Source: 2-02-FULL-43-13 sp043813805 (GTDB lineage: Bacteria > Patescibacteriota > Minisyncoccia > Minisyncoccales > MHMH01). Taken from it: 64,000 nt of DNA. Positions 33,176 through 40,626 of the stretch are shown here, one piece after another. The notes beneath the pieces are model-generated. The model was not told the origin of the DNA and made no database searches. It saw only the letters and a list, made by a program, of their open reading frames with translations. Within the stretch, counting starts at the first letter, position 1, and each line of letters begins with the position of its first letter. The position numbers and the translations under genes are program-made. The stretch is taken from contig JBDRKR010000010.1 in the NCBI GenBank assembly GCA_043813805.1, forward strand, positions 1-64,000, read 5' to 3'.

Positions 33176-33394
33176 ATGTTGGATAGTAAGGCAAAAAAGG
33201 CTATCGAAGACCTCGTTACTTCGACAGGAAGACAGGTAGGCAAGATTAACGAGGACAAGGAAGCTCTTAATGGTATCGTCAGAGTTTCCGGGAATCCAGA
33301 GAACATCGACGGTCTGAGAAGGGCCATTCTGAAGATGGCCGAGGCAGAAGAGGCGTTAAGGGCTGCCGAATCTCGCCTTAATAATCTTCTGTAA
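33176..33394 (+). CDS. Small helical protein, unknown
   Basis: A 72-residue charged, helical protein (AKKAIEDLVTSTGRQVGKIN, MAEAEEALRAAESRLNNLL). A good AAAAGGAG site precedes the ATG. It is the first gene behind the consensus promoter and is followed by a strong hairpin (33401-33434), an arrangement that often gives the first cistron a high expression level. No family recognised. Confidence 0.65.
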   Translation: MLDSKAKKAIEDLVTSTGRQVGKINEDKEALNGIVRVSGNPENIDGLRRAILKMAEAEEALRAAESRLNNLL

Positions 33395-33400
33395 AGATGC

Positions 33401-33434
33401 GGGGAGCTTCAGCAATTTTTGCTGAAACTCCCCT
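33401..33434 (+). other. Intercistronic hairpin
   Basis: GGGGAG-C-TTCAGCA pairs with TGCTGAA-A-CTCCCC. No T-tract, so it is more likely an mRNA-stabilising or attenuating structure than a full terminator. Confidence 0.6.
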
Positions 33435-33495
33435 CCATGCTTCAGCTCACAAAGTTTGCGGGTTGAAAAATGGAAGAAAAAAATAGGAGAGGTAA

Positions 33496-33882
33496 ATGTA
33501 TCACGGAAGTGGGAAAAGATTTTCCAAATTGATCAGACAGAAGGCCCATGCTGTTCCCGAAGCTCCGGAAAACGAAAAGCTGAATATGATCTATCTCACT
33601 CCCGATTACAGTTTTGCCCTGGCTATGGCGGCAAGACCAATGGGATTCAGTGGGGTAGATCATAAAAGGCGAATAGTTCATTATAATTTAGATAATTTTG
33701 AGCCGGAAAAAGAGGTATACGTTTATGTCATAGATATCTCAAAAATTCCGGAAGACAAGATTATCAAGATTGATGAGCTACAAGTCGCTGTAGACATAGA
33801 CGAGATTGTGCCAGTCGAAGTTCAAAAACACAAAGCTGGTGAAGTTTCTCAATACTACAGCATCCAAGGAGGGGAATGGTGA
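33496..33882 (+). CDS. Unknown protein, ADP-ribosyltransferase-like motif
   Basis: A 128-residue protein starting MYHGSGKRFSKLIRQKA after GGAGAGG. The HGS opening, then IYLTPDYSFALAMAARP, is the H...Y pattern of small ART-fold or RES-like domains that modify nucleic acids or NAD, but a catalytic Glu cannot be fixed by eye. It is the second of four small genes. The family call is tentative. Confidence 0.45.
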   Translation: MYHGSGKRFSKLIRQKAHAVPEAPENEKLNMIYLTPDYSFALAMAARPMGFSGVDHKRRIVHYNLDNFEPEKEVYVYVIDISKIPEDKIIKIDELQVAVDIDEIVPVEVQKHKAGEVSQYYSIQGGEW

Positions 33883-33946
33883 TCTTCCTATCGGAAGAAA
33901 TCTTTTTCCCTTCTCTCCGCAAGATTGATTTTCAAAGGAAGATCAA
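33881..33946 (+). other. Intercistronic inverted repeat
   Basis: TGATCTTCC (33881-33889) and GGAAGATCA (33938-33946) form 9-bp arms around about 48 nt, between the second and third genes of the operon. Confidence 0.4.
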
Positions 33947-33997
33947 TGCTGCGGGGACATTTAAAAAATAAAATAAGGAGAGAAAAGAGAAAGACAA

Positions 33998-34270
33998 ATG
34001 GAAATCAGCAAAATGGTAGTAAGGGGTGACAGGATAATTGTAACCGGCGAAAAGGCAGAACTCAATCATGTTCTCAGGTGCGCAGGATTGGAGCTGACCA
34101 AGCTCGAGCCGATGAAGGGTCTCGAGAGAGGAACTGATGGAGTAATTTGGGATGGAGACGGGTTAACTATTGCCGGGAAGGAAAACGTCCATAGCTTCAT
34201 TGATGCCATGATGGATTACGCGAAACGGGACGAGAAGTTTTGGGCGGAAGCTTACGTAAGCGGTTCTTAG
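33998..34270 (+). CDS. Small unknown protein
   Basis: A 90-residue soluble protein (MVVRGDRIIVTGEKAELNHV, VIWDGDGLTIAGKENVHSF). Preceded by AAGGAGAG. Third gene of the operon; no family recognised. Confidence 0.6.
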   Translation: MEISKMVVRGDRIIVTGEKAELNHVLRCAGLELTKLEPMKGLERGTDGVIWDGDGLTIAGKENVHSFIDAMMDYAKRDEKFWAEAYVSGS

Positions 34271-34300
34271 ATCTGAAAGAAACATAAGGAGGAAAAGGCG

Positions 34301-34693
34301 ATGGTAGTCAGGAAATTCTGGCAGGAAGAAATCGAGGACAAGGAGTATGAGAAATTGATCGTTTTTTATAATGTCGAGGCTCTGGATCGTCTTCATGTTG
34401 ATCCGCCCTTAGACAATTTGCTAATTCAGAAGATAACAACGATCGAAAAAGTAGAAGAAAGGAATAGCGAGTTTCCGGATTATGCAAACATACTTGAGGT
34501 TTCTTCTACAGTAATTCTTATCAAAAGGACCTGCAGTCTTTGCTCTTGGAAGTTAGCTTGCGAAATATTGGAAGTACTGAGGTCGGAGAGTGATGTGGAT
34601 ACGGACATCCCTTTCAAATACTCTCTCGCTACAGGGAGCTACAAATTGGACAAGCAACCTTTTGTCTGGAGATACGAAAAGATAAAAGGTTAG
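34301..34693 (+). CDS. Small unknown protein
   Basis: A 130-residue protein preceded by AAGGAGG. It contains a CSLCSW motif near residue 76 and ends KQPFVWRYEKIKG. It is the last gene before a strong terminator. No family recognised. Confidence 0.6.
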   Translation: MVVRKFWQEEIEDKEYEKLIVFYNVEALDRLHVDPPLDNLLIQKITTIEKVEERNSEFPDYANILEVSSTVILIKRTCSLCSWKLACEILEVLRSESDVDTDIPFKYSLATGSYKLDKQPFVWRYEKIKG

Positions 34694-34738
34694 AGCCAGT
34701 GACAAATCAAGTCTGTAAGAATAATCTTACGGGCGAAG

Positions 34739-34768
34739 CTAGGAGAAACCTCCTAGTCTTTTTTTTAT
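34739..34768 (+). terminator. Strong intrinsic terminator
   Basis: CTAGGAG AAAC CTCCTAG and ten bases of T-rich tail. It closes the four-gene operon. Confidence 0.8.
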
Positions 34769-34797
34769 TTCTATTTATGTATTTTTGTCCTAGAGTG

Positions 34798-34849
34798 AAT
34801 CGCCATTTGGGCGATTTTTTGTTTACACTGAACTGTTGAAGTGGTAAAA
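34798..34849 (+). promoter_or_regulatory. Terminator-promoter cassette (copy 2)
   Basis: AATCGCC/GGGCGATT hairpin, T6, TTTACA, 17 nt, TAAAAT. From 34809 it matches the cassette at 31493 except for one deleted T. Confidence 0.6.
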
Positions 34850-34880
34850 TAAGGTAATAATCAAAATTTAGCCAAATAAT

Positions 34881-36059
34881 ATGGAAGAAAAAATTAATAT
34901 CCAAAAAGCATTTCTCAGAACCCCATTATTAATTGCTATTATATTTTTTGCTGTAGTAATTGCGGGAGTCGGTTATGGCATTTTTGATTATCAAAAACTC
35001 TCCGGGATAATAGAAGAGGCAGAACGATTGGCCGGTGAAGAAAAATACGATGAGGCAATAGAGAAATTGGAATTCGCCCAGCAAAAATGGATTGTCAAAA
35101 ATTTATCCGTAAAAAGCGAAGAAATAGAGAGAAGCAAGCAATTAATCGAAAGTCAGAGAAATTATAATGAGGGGATTAAAAAAATCAAAACAAGGGATTG
35201 GAATGAGGCCAAAGAATTATTATTAAGTGTTGCTGAAGAATCTCCCTATTATTTAGACACTAAAAACAAGATAGAGATTTTAGAAGAAGTGCTTGATTGC
35301 AAATACAGGAAAGGAGAATATAAAATGCGAGTTTTTGACTCCCAAGGAAGAGTTACCGGGATCGTCGACGGGGAAGTCAAAGAAGAAATTCCTTATTCGG
35401 TATACGATGAAGAAACCAAACAAGTATTAATTTTTGACCCCAACGATTCTTACACATACGATTTCTCTGCTGTAAAAGCGGGAAATTATCAATTTATTCT
35501 TACTGCTACTAGGGGAGGGGAAACCACAAGCTTTCATCTTGAGAATATTCCTATTTTATCTGGCGCTACTCATCGGATTCAAGTTGACGAAAAAGCGGTG
35601 GCAGAGGGGAAAATGGGTGCTGTTCTTCTAATGGACGACGATGGGGACGGAGAGTTTGAAGAAGAAATTACTTTTAGTAAGGAACTTACCTGCGAGGGTT
35701 TTATTATTCGGACAAAAATGCCTGAAATAGAGTTGGAAACGCCGGAAGAAGTTAATGTGGCCAAGGGATATATGCAGCTAGCAGAAGAAGAGCTTATAGA
35801 AGCTAAAAAGTTTTTAGAAGAAGATAAAACTTTTGAAGCATCGAAACTCATTGCCCAAGCCATAAAAGACGCAAAAATAGCAGCCGATTCAGATCCCGAT
35901 AATCCAGAAATGTGGTTTCGGCTAGGAAATATTTATTGCGAAGTAAGGGGTACGGCGCAAGGAGCAGAAGAGTGGTGTTTAAGATACTATCAAAAAGCCC
36001 TAGAATTAGATCCAGATAACCAGCTTTATTATCAGAAAGTAGAAGAACTTACAAAATAA
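34881..36059 (+). CDS. Membrane-anchored helical-repeat protein, unknown
   Basis: A 392-residue protein. One transmembrane helix at residues 15-36 is followed by TPR-like helices (AEEKYDEAIEKLEFAQQKW, DWNEAKELLLSVAEESPYY), a beta-rich middle region with an acidic Ca-loop-like DDDGDGEFEEE, and a C-terminal TPR unit (WCLRYYQKALELDPDNQLYY). The layout suggests a cell-surface scaffold. No family name assigned. Confidence 0.65.
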   Translation: MEEKINIQKAFLRTPLLIAIIFFAVVIAGVGYGIFDYQKLSGIIEEAERLAGEEKYDEAIEKLEFAQQKWIVKNLSVKSEEIERSKQLIESQRNYNEGIKKIKTRDWNEAKELLLSVAEESPYYLDTKNKIEILEEVLDCKYRKGEYKMRVFDSQGRVTGIVDGEVKEEIPYSVYDEETKQVLIFDPNDSYTYDFSAVKAGNYQFILTATRGGETTSFHLENIPILSGATHRIQVDEKAVAEGKMGAVLLMDDDGDGEFEEEITFSKELTCEGFIIRTKMPEIELETPEEVNVAKGYMQLAEEELIEAKKFLEEDKTFEASKLIAQAIKDAKIAADSDPDNPEMWFRLGNIYCEVRGTAQGAEEWCLRYYQKALELDPDNQLYYQKVEELTK

Positions 36060-36200
36060 ATTAAAGTAATTATATTTGAAATAAGATACTAATGTTTCAT
36101 TTTGTGCAATGTCAGACAAGATTATAGTGATGACCTTATGTCGCATAAGCGCCATGCTTGGTATAAAAAGCGATAAATAACTAAAACTTAGGCCGGGGGT

Positions 36201-36250
36201 AAAATGAAAGAGGCTAAACCTCTTTCAGCGCGATTGAGGTTTAGCCTCAT
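36201..36250. repeat. Dispersed palindrome, copy 4 (compound)
   Basis: AAAATGAAAGAGGCTAAACC with TCTTTCA, then GAGGTTTAGCCTC, so the two halves can also pair with each other. The preceding 36060-36200 holds no gene; it contains the small palindrome CTTATG-TCG-CATAAG. Confidence 0.6.
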
Positions 36251-36256
36251 TAAACA

Positions 36257-36285
36257 TCGCCCAAAAGGCGATATTTTGGTAGGAT
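36257..36285 (+). promoter_or_regulatory. Terminator hairpin plus -10
   Basis: ATCGCC/GGCGAT hairpin, ATTTTGG, then TAGGAT (36280-36285). The ATG lies 6 nt on. Confidence 0.55.
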
Positions 36286-36291
36286 AAAAAC

Positions 36292-36801
36292 ATGAAGAAG
36301 ATAATTTATATAGTTTTATTTATGATTATTATAGCTGCCGGCGCAGCGGTTTGGTGGGTTGGGACAAACAAAGCGCCGGCAGAACAGGTTTCCTGCACCT
36401 TGGAAGCTAAGCTTTGTCCTGATGGATCGGCTGTTGGCCGTACCGGGCAAAATTGCGAGTTTACAGCCTGTCCGGAGGTAAAGACGGGCGTATTAACGGG
36501 AAGGGTGACAATCGGGCCCTTGTGCCCGGTAGAGCGCATACCCCCGGACCCCAGATGTCAGCCGACTGAAGCTACGTATAAGGCCTGGCAGATAGCTGTT
36601 TATACTGCTGACAAGACAACAAAACTTGCCCAAATTGAGCCTAATTTGGACGGAAGCTACGAAGTCGGGCTGCCGGCGGGTGAATATCTGATTGATTTTG
36701 AAGAGAAGCACGCTTTTGCCTGGAGTTTGCCCAAAACCGTCACTATTACAAAAGACGAGACCGCGGTCTTGAATATTGATATTGATACCGGGATAAGGTA
36801 A
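36292..36801 (+). CDS. Secreted or anchored Cys-rich protein with carboxypeptidase-regulatory-like domain
   Basis: A 169-residue protein with an N-terminal signal anchor (IIYIVLFMIIIAAGAAVWWV). A short Cys module (CTLEAKLCPDGSAVGR, CEFTACPE) is followed by a beta-sandwich (GVLTGRVTIGP, GSYEVGLPAGEYLIDFE) like carboxypeptidase-regulatory domains. Such module pairs are common on the surface of Patescibacteria. Leaderless start. Confidence 0.65.
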   Translation: MKKIIYIVLFMIIIAAGAAVWWVGTNKAPAEQVSCTLEAKLCPDGSAVGRTGQNCEFTACPEVKTGVLTGRVTIGPLCPVERIPPDPRCQPTEATYKAWQIAVYTADKTTKLAQIEPNLDGSYEVGLPAGEYLIDFEEKHAFAWSLPKTVTITKDETAVLNIDIDTGIR

Positions 36802-36842
36802 TCATTTGTTTAACCTTTAGCGTTAAATACTATGGAAAATGA

Positions 36843-36848
36843 TATAAT
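36843..36848 (+). promoter_or_regulatory. -10 TATAAT, leaderless
   Basis: TATAAT ends 6 nt before ATG 36855. Confidence 0.5.
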
Positions 36849-36854
36849 TTAGTA

Positions 36855-37529
36855 ATGGCAAATATTCAACACTACATTTTTATAGATGAGTCGGGCGATC
36901 CGGGAAAACCATTTGAGATTGATGCCGACGGAAATAAGATTCCAACGGGATCAAGTTTATTTTACATACTCACTGCAATCTATCTTGATTCGGCAAAGTT
37001 ATTCGCGTTAGAAAACGAGATTATGGAGATACGCCATAAATACGGATTCAGAAGTGAGGTAAAATCTACTATTATTCCGCTTAAGATGTATAAAGATTTA
37101 CTTGAGATTATAAATAAAATCGGAGTACCTATTTATTATCGGCTTATAGATAAGAAAACATATAAGGGTAAATTTGCCGTATCCGGACATACGAAACTTC
37201 ATAATATTTTTGACGATTATAATTTATCCAAGCTTGTTTTGTTTACTACTAAAAAACAAAATCTCTTAGGAGTGGAGGTTGTGATTGATCGTGCGGACAG
37301 AAGGATGTTTAATAACGATTATTTTAGTAGTTTTGATAATTACCTATTTGAACGGGTAAATACAAAAACTATTCAGCGCATAAAGCATGTTACTCATGTG
37401 AATTCAGAATACGTGAATGCAATGCAGTTATCTGACCTTGTGGGCGGCGCAATTAAGGATTATTTTACCGGTAAAAATAAGGATTTAAAGAAGATAATTG
37501 ATAAAAAGTACCTGTACAAAATATGGTAA
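36855..37529 (+). CDS. DUF3800 family protein
   Basis: A 224-residue protein with the DUF3800 mark YIFIDESGDPGKPF at residues 7-20 and a late Asp motif (MQLSDLVGGAIKDYF). The fold is RNase H-like, and members often sit in defence islands or near mobile elements. Here the neighbours are a helicase and a NYN remnant. The nuclease role is inferred from the family. Confidence 0.85.
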   Translation: MANIQHYIFIDESGDPGKPFEIDADGNKIPTGSSLFYILTAIYLDSAKLFALENEIMEIRHKYGFRSEVKSTIIPLKMYKDLLEIINKIGVPIYYRLIDKKTYKGKFAVSGHTKLHNIFDDYNLSKLVLFTTKKQNLLGVEVVIDRADRRMFNNDYFSSFDNYLFERVNTKTIQRIKHVTHVNSEYVNAMQLSDLVGGAIKDYFTGKNKDLKKIIDKKYLYKIW

Positions 37530-37531
37530 AA

Positions 37532-37574
37532 AACCAAAAGAGCGGGCCCTAGACCTAGGACACGCTCTTTTGGT
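37532..37574. terminator. Long perfect-arm hairpin
   Basis: ACCAAAAGAGCG and CGCTCTTTTGGT (12 bp) around an inner CCTAGACCTAGG loop. Either strand could terminate. Confidence 0.65.
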
Positions 37575-37667
37575 ACAAACTATGGTGTATGACCCTAAGG
37601 TTTATATAATGAAACCGAAAGACAATTTAAGTATAACAGACCAAAGGGTGTTGTCAAGATATTAAAA

Positions 37668-38900
37668 ATGACTCAAGCTCAGGCTCTCAAAATTCTAAAA
37701 TCGGGCCGCAATGTATTTTTAACCGGTTCGGCAGGAACCGGTAAGACTTTTTTATTGAATAAATTTATCTCGTATTTAAAAAAGAAGAAGATCAGTATCG
37801 GAGTTACCGCTTCCACCGGGATTGCCGCAACCCACATCGACGGAAGAACGATTCATTCGTGGTCCGGGATGGGGATAAAAGACAAGCTCACGGATAGGGA
37901 AATCGAGCAGCTTCTGAGAAAAGATAAGTTGCAAACCAGGATAAAAGAAGCCCGGATTTTAATCGTTGATGAAATATCAATGCTGGATGCTTCGAGGCTC
38001 GATTTGCTCGACAGTATCTGCAAATTAGCCAAAGAGTCGTTGTCACCGTTCGGCGGAATACAAATTATTATGTGCGGAGATTTCTTCCAGCTTCCTCCCG
38101 TTGATTCAAAAAATGAAAACAAAGCTTTCGCCTACGAATCTTCGGCTTGGAAGAATTCCGATATTAAAACATGCTATCTTGATAGACAATACAGGCAAAA
38201 CGACCGGGGATTCATAGGTATTTTGAATAATATAAGGAATAATCAGGCGGGCGAAGACACCCTGATGAAATTAAAGGCGAGACTGCATCAATCTATTAAA
38301 CTTAAAACGATCAACCCGATCAAGCTTTATACTCATAATATTGACGTAGATGCAATGAACAATTACGAATTATCAAAAATTCCGGGTGAGGAGTTTAACT
38401 ACGAAATGATGAGTCATGGCCCCAAAGAGCTGGTTAAGGTTTTAAAGAAAAATTGTCTGGCGCCGGAACACTTCACTTTGAAGGTCGGAGCCATGGTCAT
38501 CTTTGTTAAAAATAATTTTAACCAGGGTTATGTTAACGGGACCCTGGGCAAGGTAATCGGTTTCGATAAGTTTGACTTTCCTATCGTTGAAACAGAGTCC
38601 GGAGACGAAATTACGGTTACCACCACCAGCTGGAACATTGAAGAAGACAGGCAAATCGTCGCCAGCATCAGCCAGGTGCCATTACGGCTGGCCTGGGCGA
38701 TAACGGTTCACAAAAGCCAGGGCATGACCATAGATGCGGCGGAAATCGATTTAAGCAAGTCGTTTGAGTATGGTATGGGATACGTGGCCTTATCCAGAGT
38801 CAGGAGTTTAGACAACATCAGGCTTATGGGGATAAATGAGATGGCTTTGAAGGTTAACCCAAGTGTCGTTGAAAAAGATCTGGAATTCAGATCGTCTTAG
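37668..38900 (+). CDS. PIF1/RecD-like ATP-dependent helicase
   Basis: A 410-residue SF1B helicase. Motif I is LTGSAGTGKTFLL (residues 16-28), Ia is ITASTG-like VTASTGIAA, motif II is ILIVDEISML, motif III is CGDFFQLPPV, and the C-terminal UvrD_C_2 part has LAWAITVHKSQGMTID and GYVALSRVRS. Compact, without accessory domains. It unwinds 5'-3' and may resolve G-quadruplexes. Confidence 0.95.
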   Translation: MTQAQALKILKSGRNVFLTGSAGTGKTFLLNKFISYLKKKKISIGVTASTGIAATHIDGRTIHSWSGMGIKDKLTDREIEQLLRKDKLQTRIKEARILIVDEISMLDASRLDLLDSICKLAKESLSPFGGIQIIMCGDFFQLPPVDSKNENKAFAYESSAWKNSDIKTCYLDRQYRQNDRGFIGILNNIRNNQAGEDTLMKLKARLHQSIKLKTINPIKLYTHNIDVDAMNNYELSKIPGEEFNYEMMSHGPKELVKVLKKNCLAPEHFTLKVGAMVIFVKNNFNQGYVNGTLGKVIGFDKFDFPIVETESGDEITVTTTSWNIEEDRQIVASISQVPLRLAWAITVHKSQGMTIDAAEIDLSKSFEYGMGYVALSRVRSLDNIRLMGINEMALKVNPSVVEKDLEFRSS

Positions 38901-38920
38901 CCGAAGGGGCGGTTTTTTGG

Positions 38921-39204
38921 TAAGATTAAATATATGGTTAACGTATGACGGAGCGGGGAAAGCGAAGGGTAATTGCGATGCCGATTTGGTACTTAAGGCA
39001 GTTGTTGATTATTATGAAAAACGGTGTGAGAAAGCAGTTATTGTTACAAGTGACGGCGACTATGCCGGACTGGTAAAATTTTTAAAAGAAAAGGGCTCTT
39101 TTTTAGCTATCGTTTCTCCGGGAGATAAATGTTCTTATCTATTGAGAAAGCTGAATATTCCCATTGTTTATTTAAATACCAAGAAAGGTAAACTGAAATT
39201 ATAA
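38921..39204 (+). pseudogene. 5'-truncated NYN-domain (LabA-like) protein
   Basis: This frame holds only the second half of a NYN nuclease domain: KAKGNCDADLVLKAVVDYYE, KAVIVTSDGDYAGLVKFL and SYLLRKLNIPIVYLN. The first 60 or so residues, including the opening catalytic Asp (family IFIDGSN), are missing. No ATG is in frame before them; the ATG at 38934 reads MVNV and stops. An in-frame ATA at 38932 lies 5 nt after TAAGAT (38921-38926). I call it a remnant. Confidence 0.6.
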
Positions 39205-39212
39205 CTCCAAAA

Positions 39213-39256
39213 AGAAAAAGCCCCCAGTAGGGACGAGCCCTACAAGGGTCTTTTTC
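39213..39256 (+). terminator. Intrinsic terminator
   Basis: GTAGGG ACGAG CCCTAC nested in AAAGCCCCC/GGGTCTTT, with T5. Confidence 0.6.
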
Positions 39257-39329
39257 ATAGTGATATTATAATTATAGCAAGCCATCGGAGGTTGTCAAGA
39301 GTTATAAAATAATCAAAATTTAGGACAAT

Positions 39330-39887
39330 ATGAAGAAGCAGATTATCTTGCAAAATAAAAGAATAACTTACGCGCTTCGCAAAAGTAAAAGAGCGCGGAG
39401 AATGAGACTGGCGGTTTATTGCGACGGATCGGTGATTGTCACGACGCCGTTTAATTTGCAGGAAAATATTGCCGAAAGATTTATTGAAGAAAAGATGGGC
39501 TGGCTCCTGTCTAAAATTGATCATTTCAAACATTTTAAATATAAACATATCAGGCGGCAGGGCCGTCAAGATTATTTAAAATATAAAGAGAGGGCCGTCT
39601 CTTTGGTTGAAGAAAGAGTGTCTTATTTCAATAAAATTTACGATTTTAAATATAATAAAATCAATATAAAGAACCAAAAAACCCGCTGGGGGAGCTGCTC
39701 CAAAAAAGGAAATCTGAACTTTAATTATAAAATTGCGTTACTGCCGCAGTATCTGGCTGATTATATTATTGCCCATGAGCTGTGCCATCTTATTGAATTC
39801 AGTCACTCCCGGAAATTTTGGAATTTTGTCCGAAAACTTGTGCCCAATTATCCGGAGATAAGAAGGGAACTGAAGAGTTATAAATGA
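39330..39887 (+). CDS. YgjP-like metallopeptidase (DUF45)
   Basis: A 185-residue M48-like metal-dependent hydrolase. The zinc motif is IIAHELCHLIEFSHSRKFW (HExxH plus downstream His). TRWGSCSKKGNLNFNYKIAL is the DUF45 signature. It overlaps the next gene by 4 bp (ATGA), so translation is coupled to the EndoIII-like gene. Confidence 0.9.
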   Translation: MKKQIILQNKRITYALRKSKRARRMRLAVYCDGSVIVTTPFNLQENIAERFIEEKMGWLLSKIDHFKHFKYKHIRRQGRQDYLKYKERAVSLVEERVSYFNKIYDFKYNKINIKNQKTRWGSCSKKGNLNFNYKIALLPQYLADYIIAHELCHLIEFSHSRKFWNFVRKLVPNYPEIRRELKSYK

Positions 39888-40501
39888 TCAAAATGAATGT
39901 TTTTAAAAAATTACATAAAAAACTCAAGAAGAAACACGGGACGCCAAAGGGCCAGTGGAAGCTTTGGTGTAAAAGACCGAAAACGGACGGGGAGAGAGAA
40001 GAGGTGATTATCGGAGCGGTTTTGACGCAGATAACCAACTGGAGGAATGTTGAGATGGCCATGAACAATTTGAAAAAAGCCAAGACAGGTTCTTTAAAAA
40101 ATATTTATCGGCTGGGGCCGAAAAAGTTGGAGAACTTGATTAAACCATCCGGGTTTTACAGAACCAAGGCCCGATATCTGTTTAATTTGGCCAAGTTTAT
40201 TATTGAAAATTATGGCAGCGTGGCAAAGATGAGAAAGAAGGAACTTAAAGAGTTAAGAGAGAAGCTGCTGGAATTGAAGGGTATCGGGCCTGAAACCGCC
40301 GACAGTATTTTACTTTACGCTTTAGATAAGCCAATTTTTGTGATCGACGAATATACCAGAAGGCTGCTCAAAGAGTGTAATTTGGCCGACAGGGCGGATT
40401 ATCATTTTTTACAGAAAAGGTTTGAAAAAAGTTTAAGAAAAGACTTTCGCTTATATCAGGATTTCCACGCCCTGATTGTTATTAACGGTAAAAATTCTTA
40501 G
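39884..40501 (+). CDS. HhH-GPD base-excision glycosylase lacking Fe-S tail
   Basis: A 205-residue endonuclease III-like protein. The helix-hairpin-helix is LLELKGIGPETADSILLYAL, with the catalytic Asp in FVIDEYTRRLL. The hairpin Lys that gives lyase activity in EndoIII is Glu here (GPETAD), as in monofunctional relatives. The protein stops at HALIVINGKNS, just before where four Cys would bind the 4Fe-4S cluster. A dispersed palindrome begins 8 bp after the stop. Either a cluster-less form or a recent truncation. Confidence 0.85.
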   Translation: MIKMNVFKKLHKKLKKKHGTPKGQWKLWCKRPKTDGEREEVIIGAVLTQITNWRNVEMAMNNLKKAKTGSLKNIYRLGPKKLENLIKPSGFYRTKARYLFNLAKFIIENYGSVAKMRKKELKELREKLLELKGIGPETADSILLYALDKPIFVIDEYTRRLLKECNLADRADYHFLQKRFEKSLRKDFRLYQDFHALIVINGKNS

Positions 40502-40508
40502 CGGCCGG

Positions 40509-40541
40509 GAAAATGAAAGAGGTTTAGCCTCTTTCATTTTC
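40509..40541. repeat. Dispersed palindrome, copy 5
   Basis: GAAAATGAAAGAGG and CCTCTTTCATTTTC, perfect arms around TTTAG. It directly follows the EndoIII-like gene. Confidence 0.75.
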
Positions 40542-40559
40542 GCCAAGAGGATGGGTTTT

Positions 40560-40567
40560 GTGGTATA
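40560..40567 (+). promoter_or_regulatory. Extended -10 TGGTATAAT
   Basis: TGGTATAATAAATC occurs here and, nearly identical, at 48783. It precedes repeat copy C and the 40627 gene by about 60 nt. Confidence 0.5.
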
Positions 40568-40579
40568 ATAAATCCGTTA

Positions 40580-40604
40580 GGGATGATCCTCAACCTGAAT
40601 CATA
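40580..40604 (+). repeat. GATGATCCTCAACCTGAWTCATA repeat, copy C
   Basis: GGATGATCCTCAACCTGAAT plus CATA. It lies 22 nt before the 40627 gene. Copy D at the end of the same gene matches at all but two positions. Confidence 0.6.
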
Positions 40605-40626
40605 TTTTAAATAATAAAATAATTAT

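Noticed and set aside
36120..36160. CTTATG-TCG-CATAAG as a transposon end or recombination site.
   Set aside because: Single copy, no transposase or target duplication seen.
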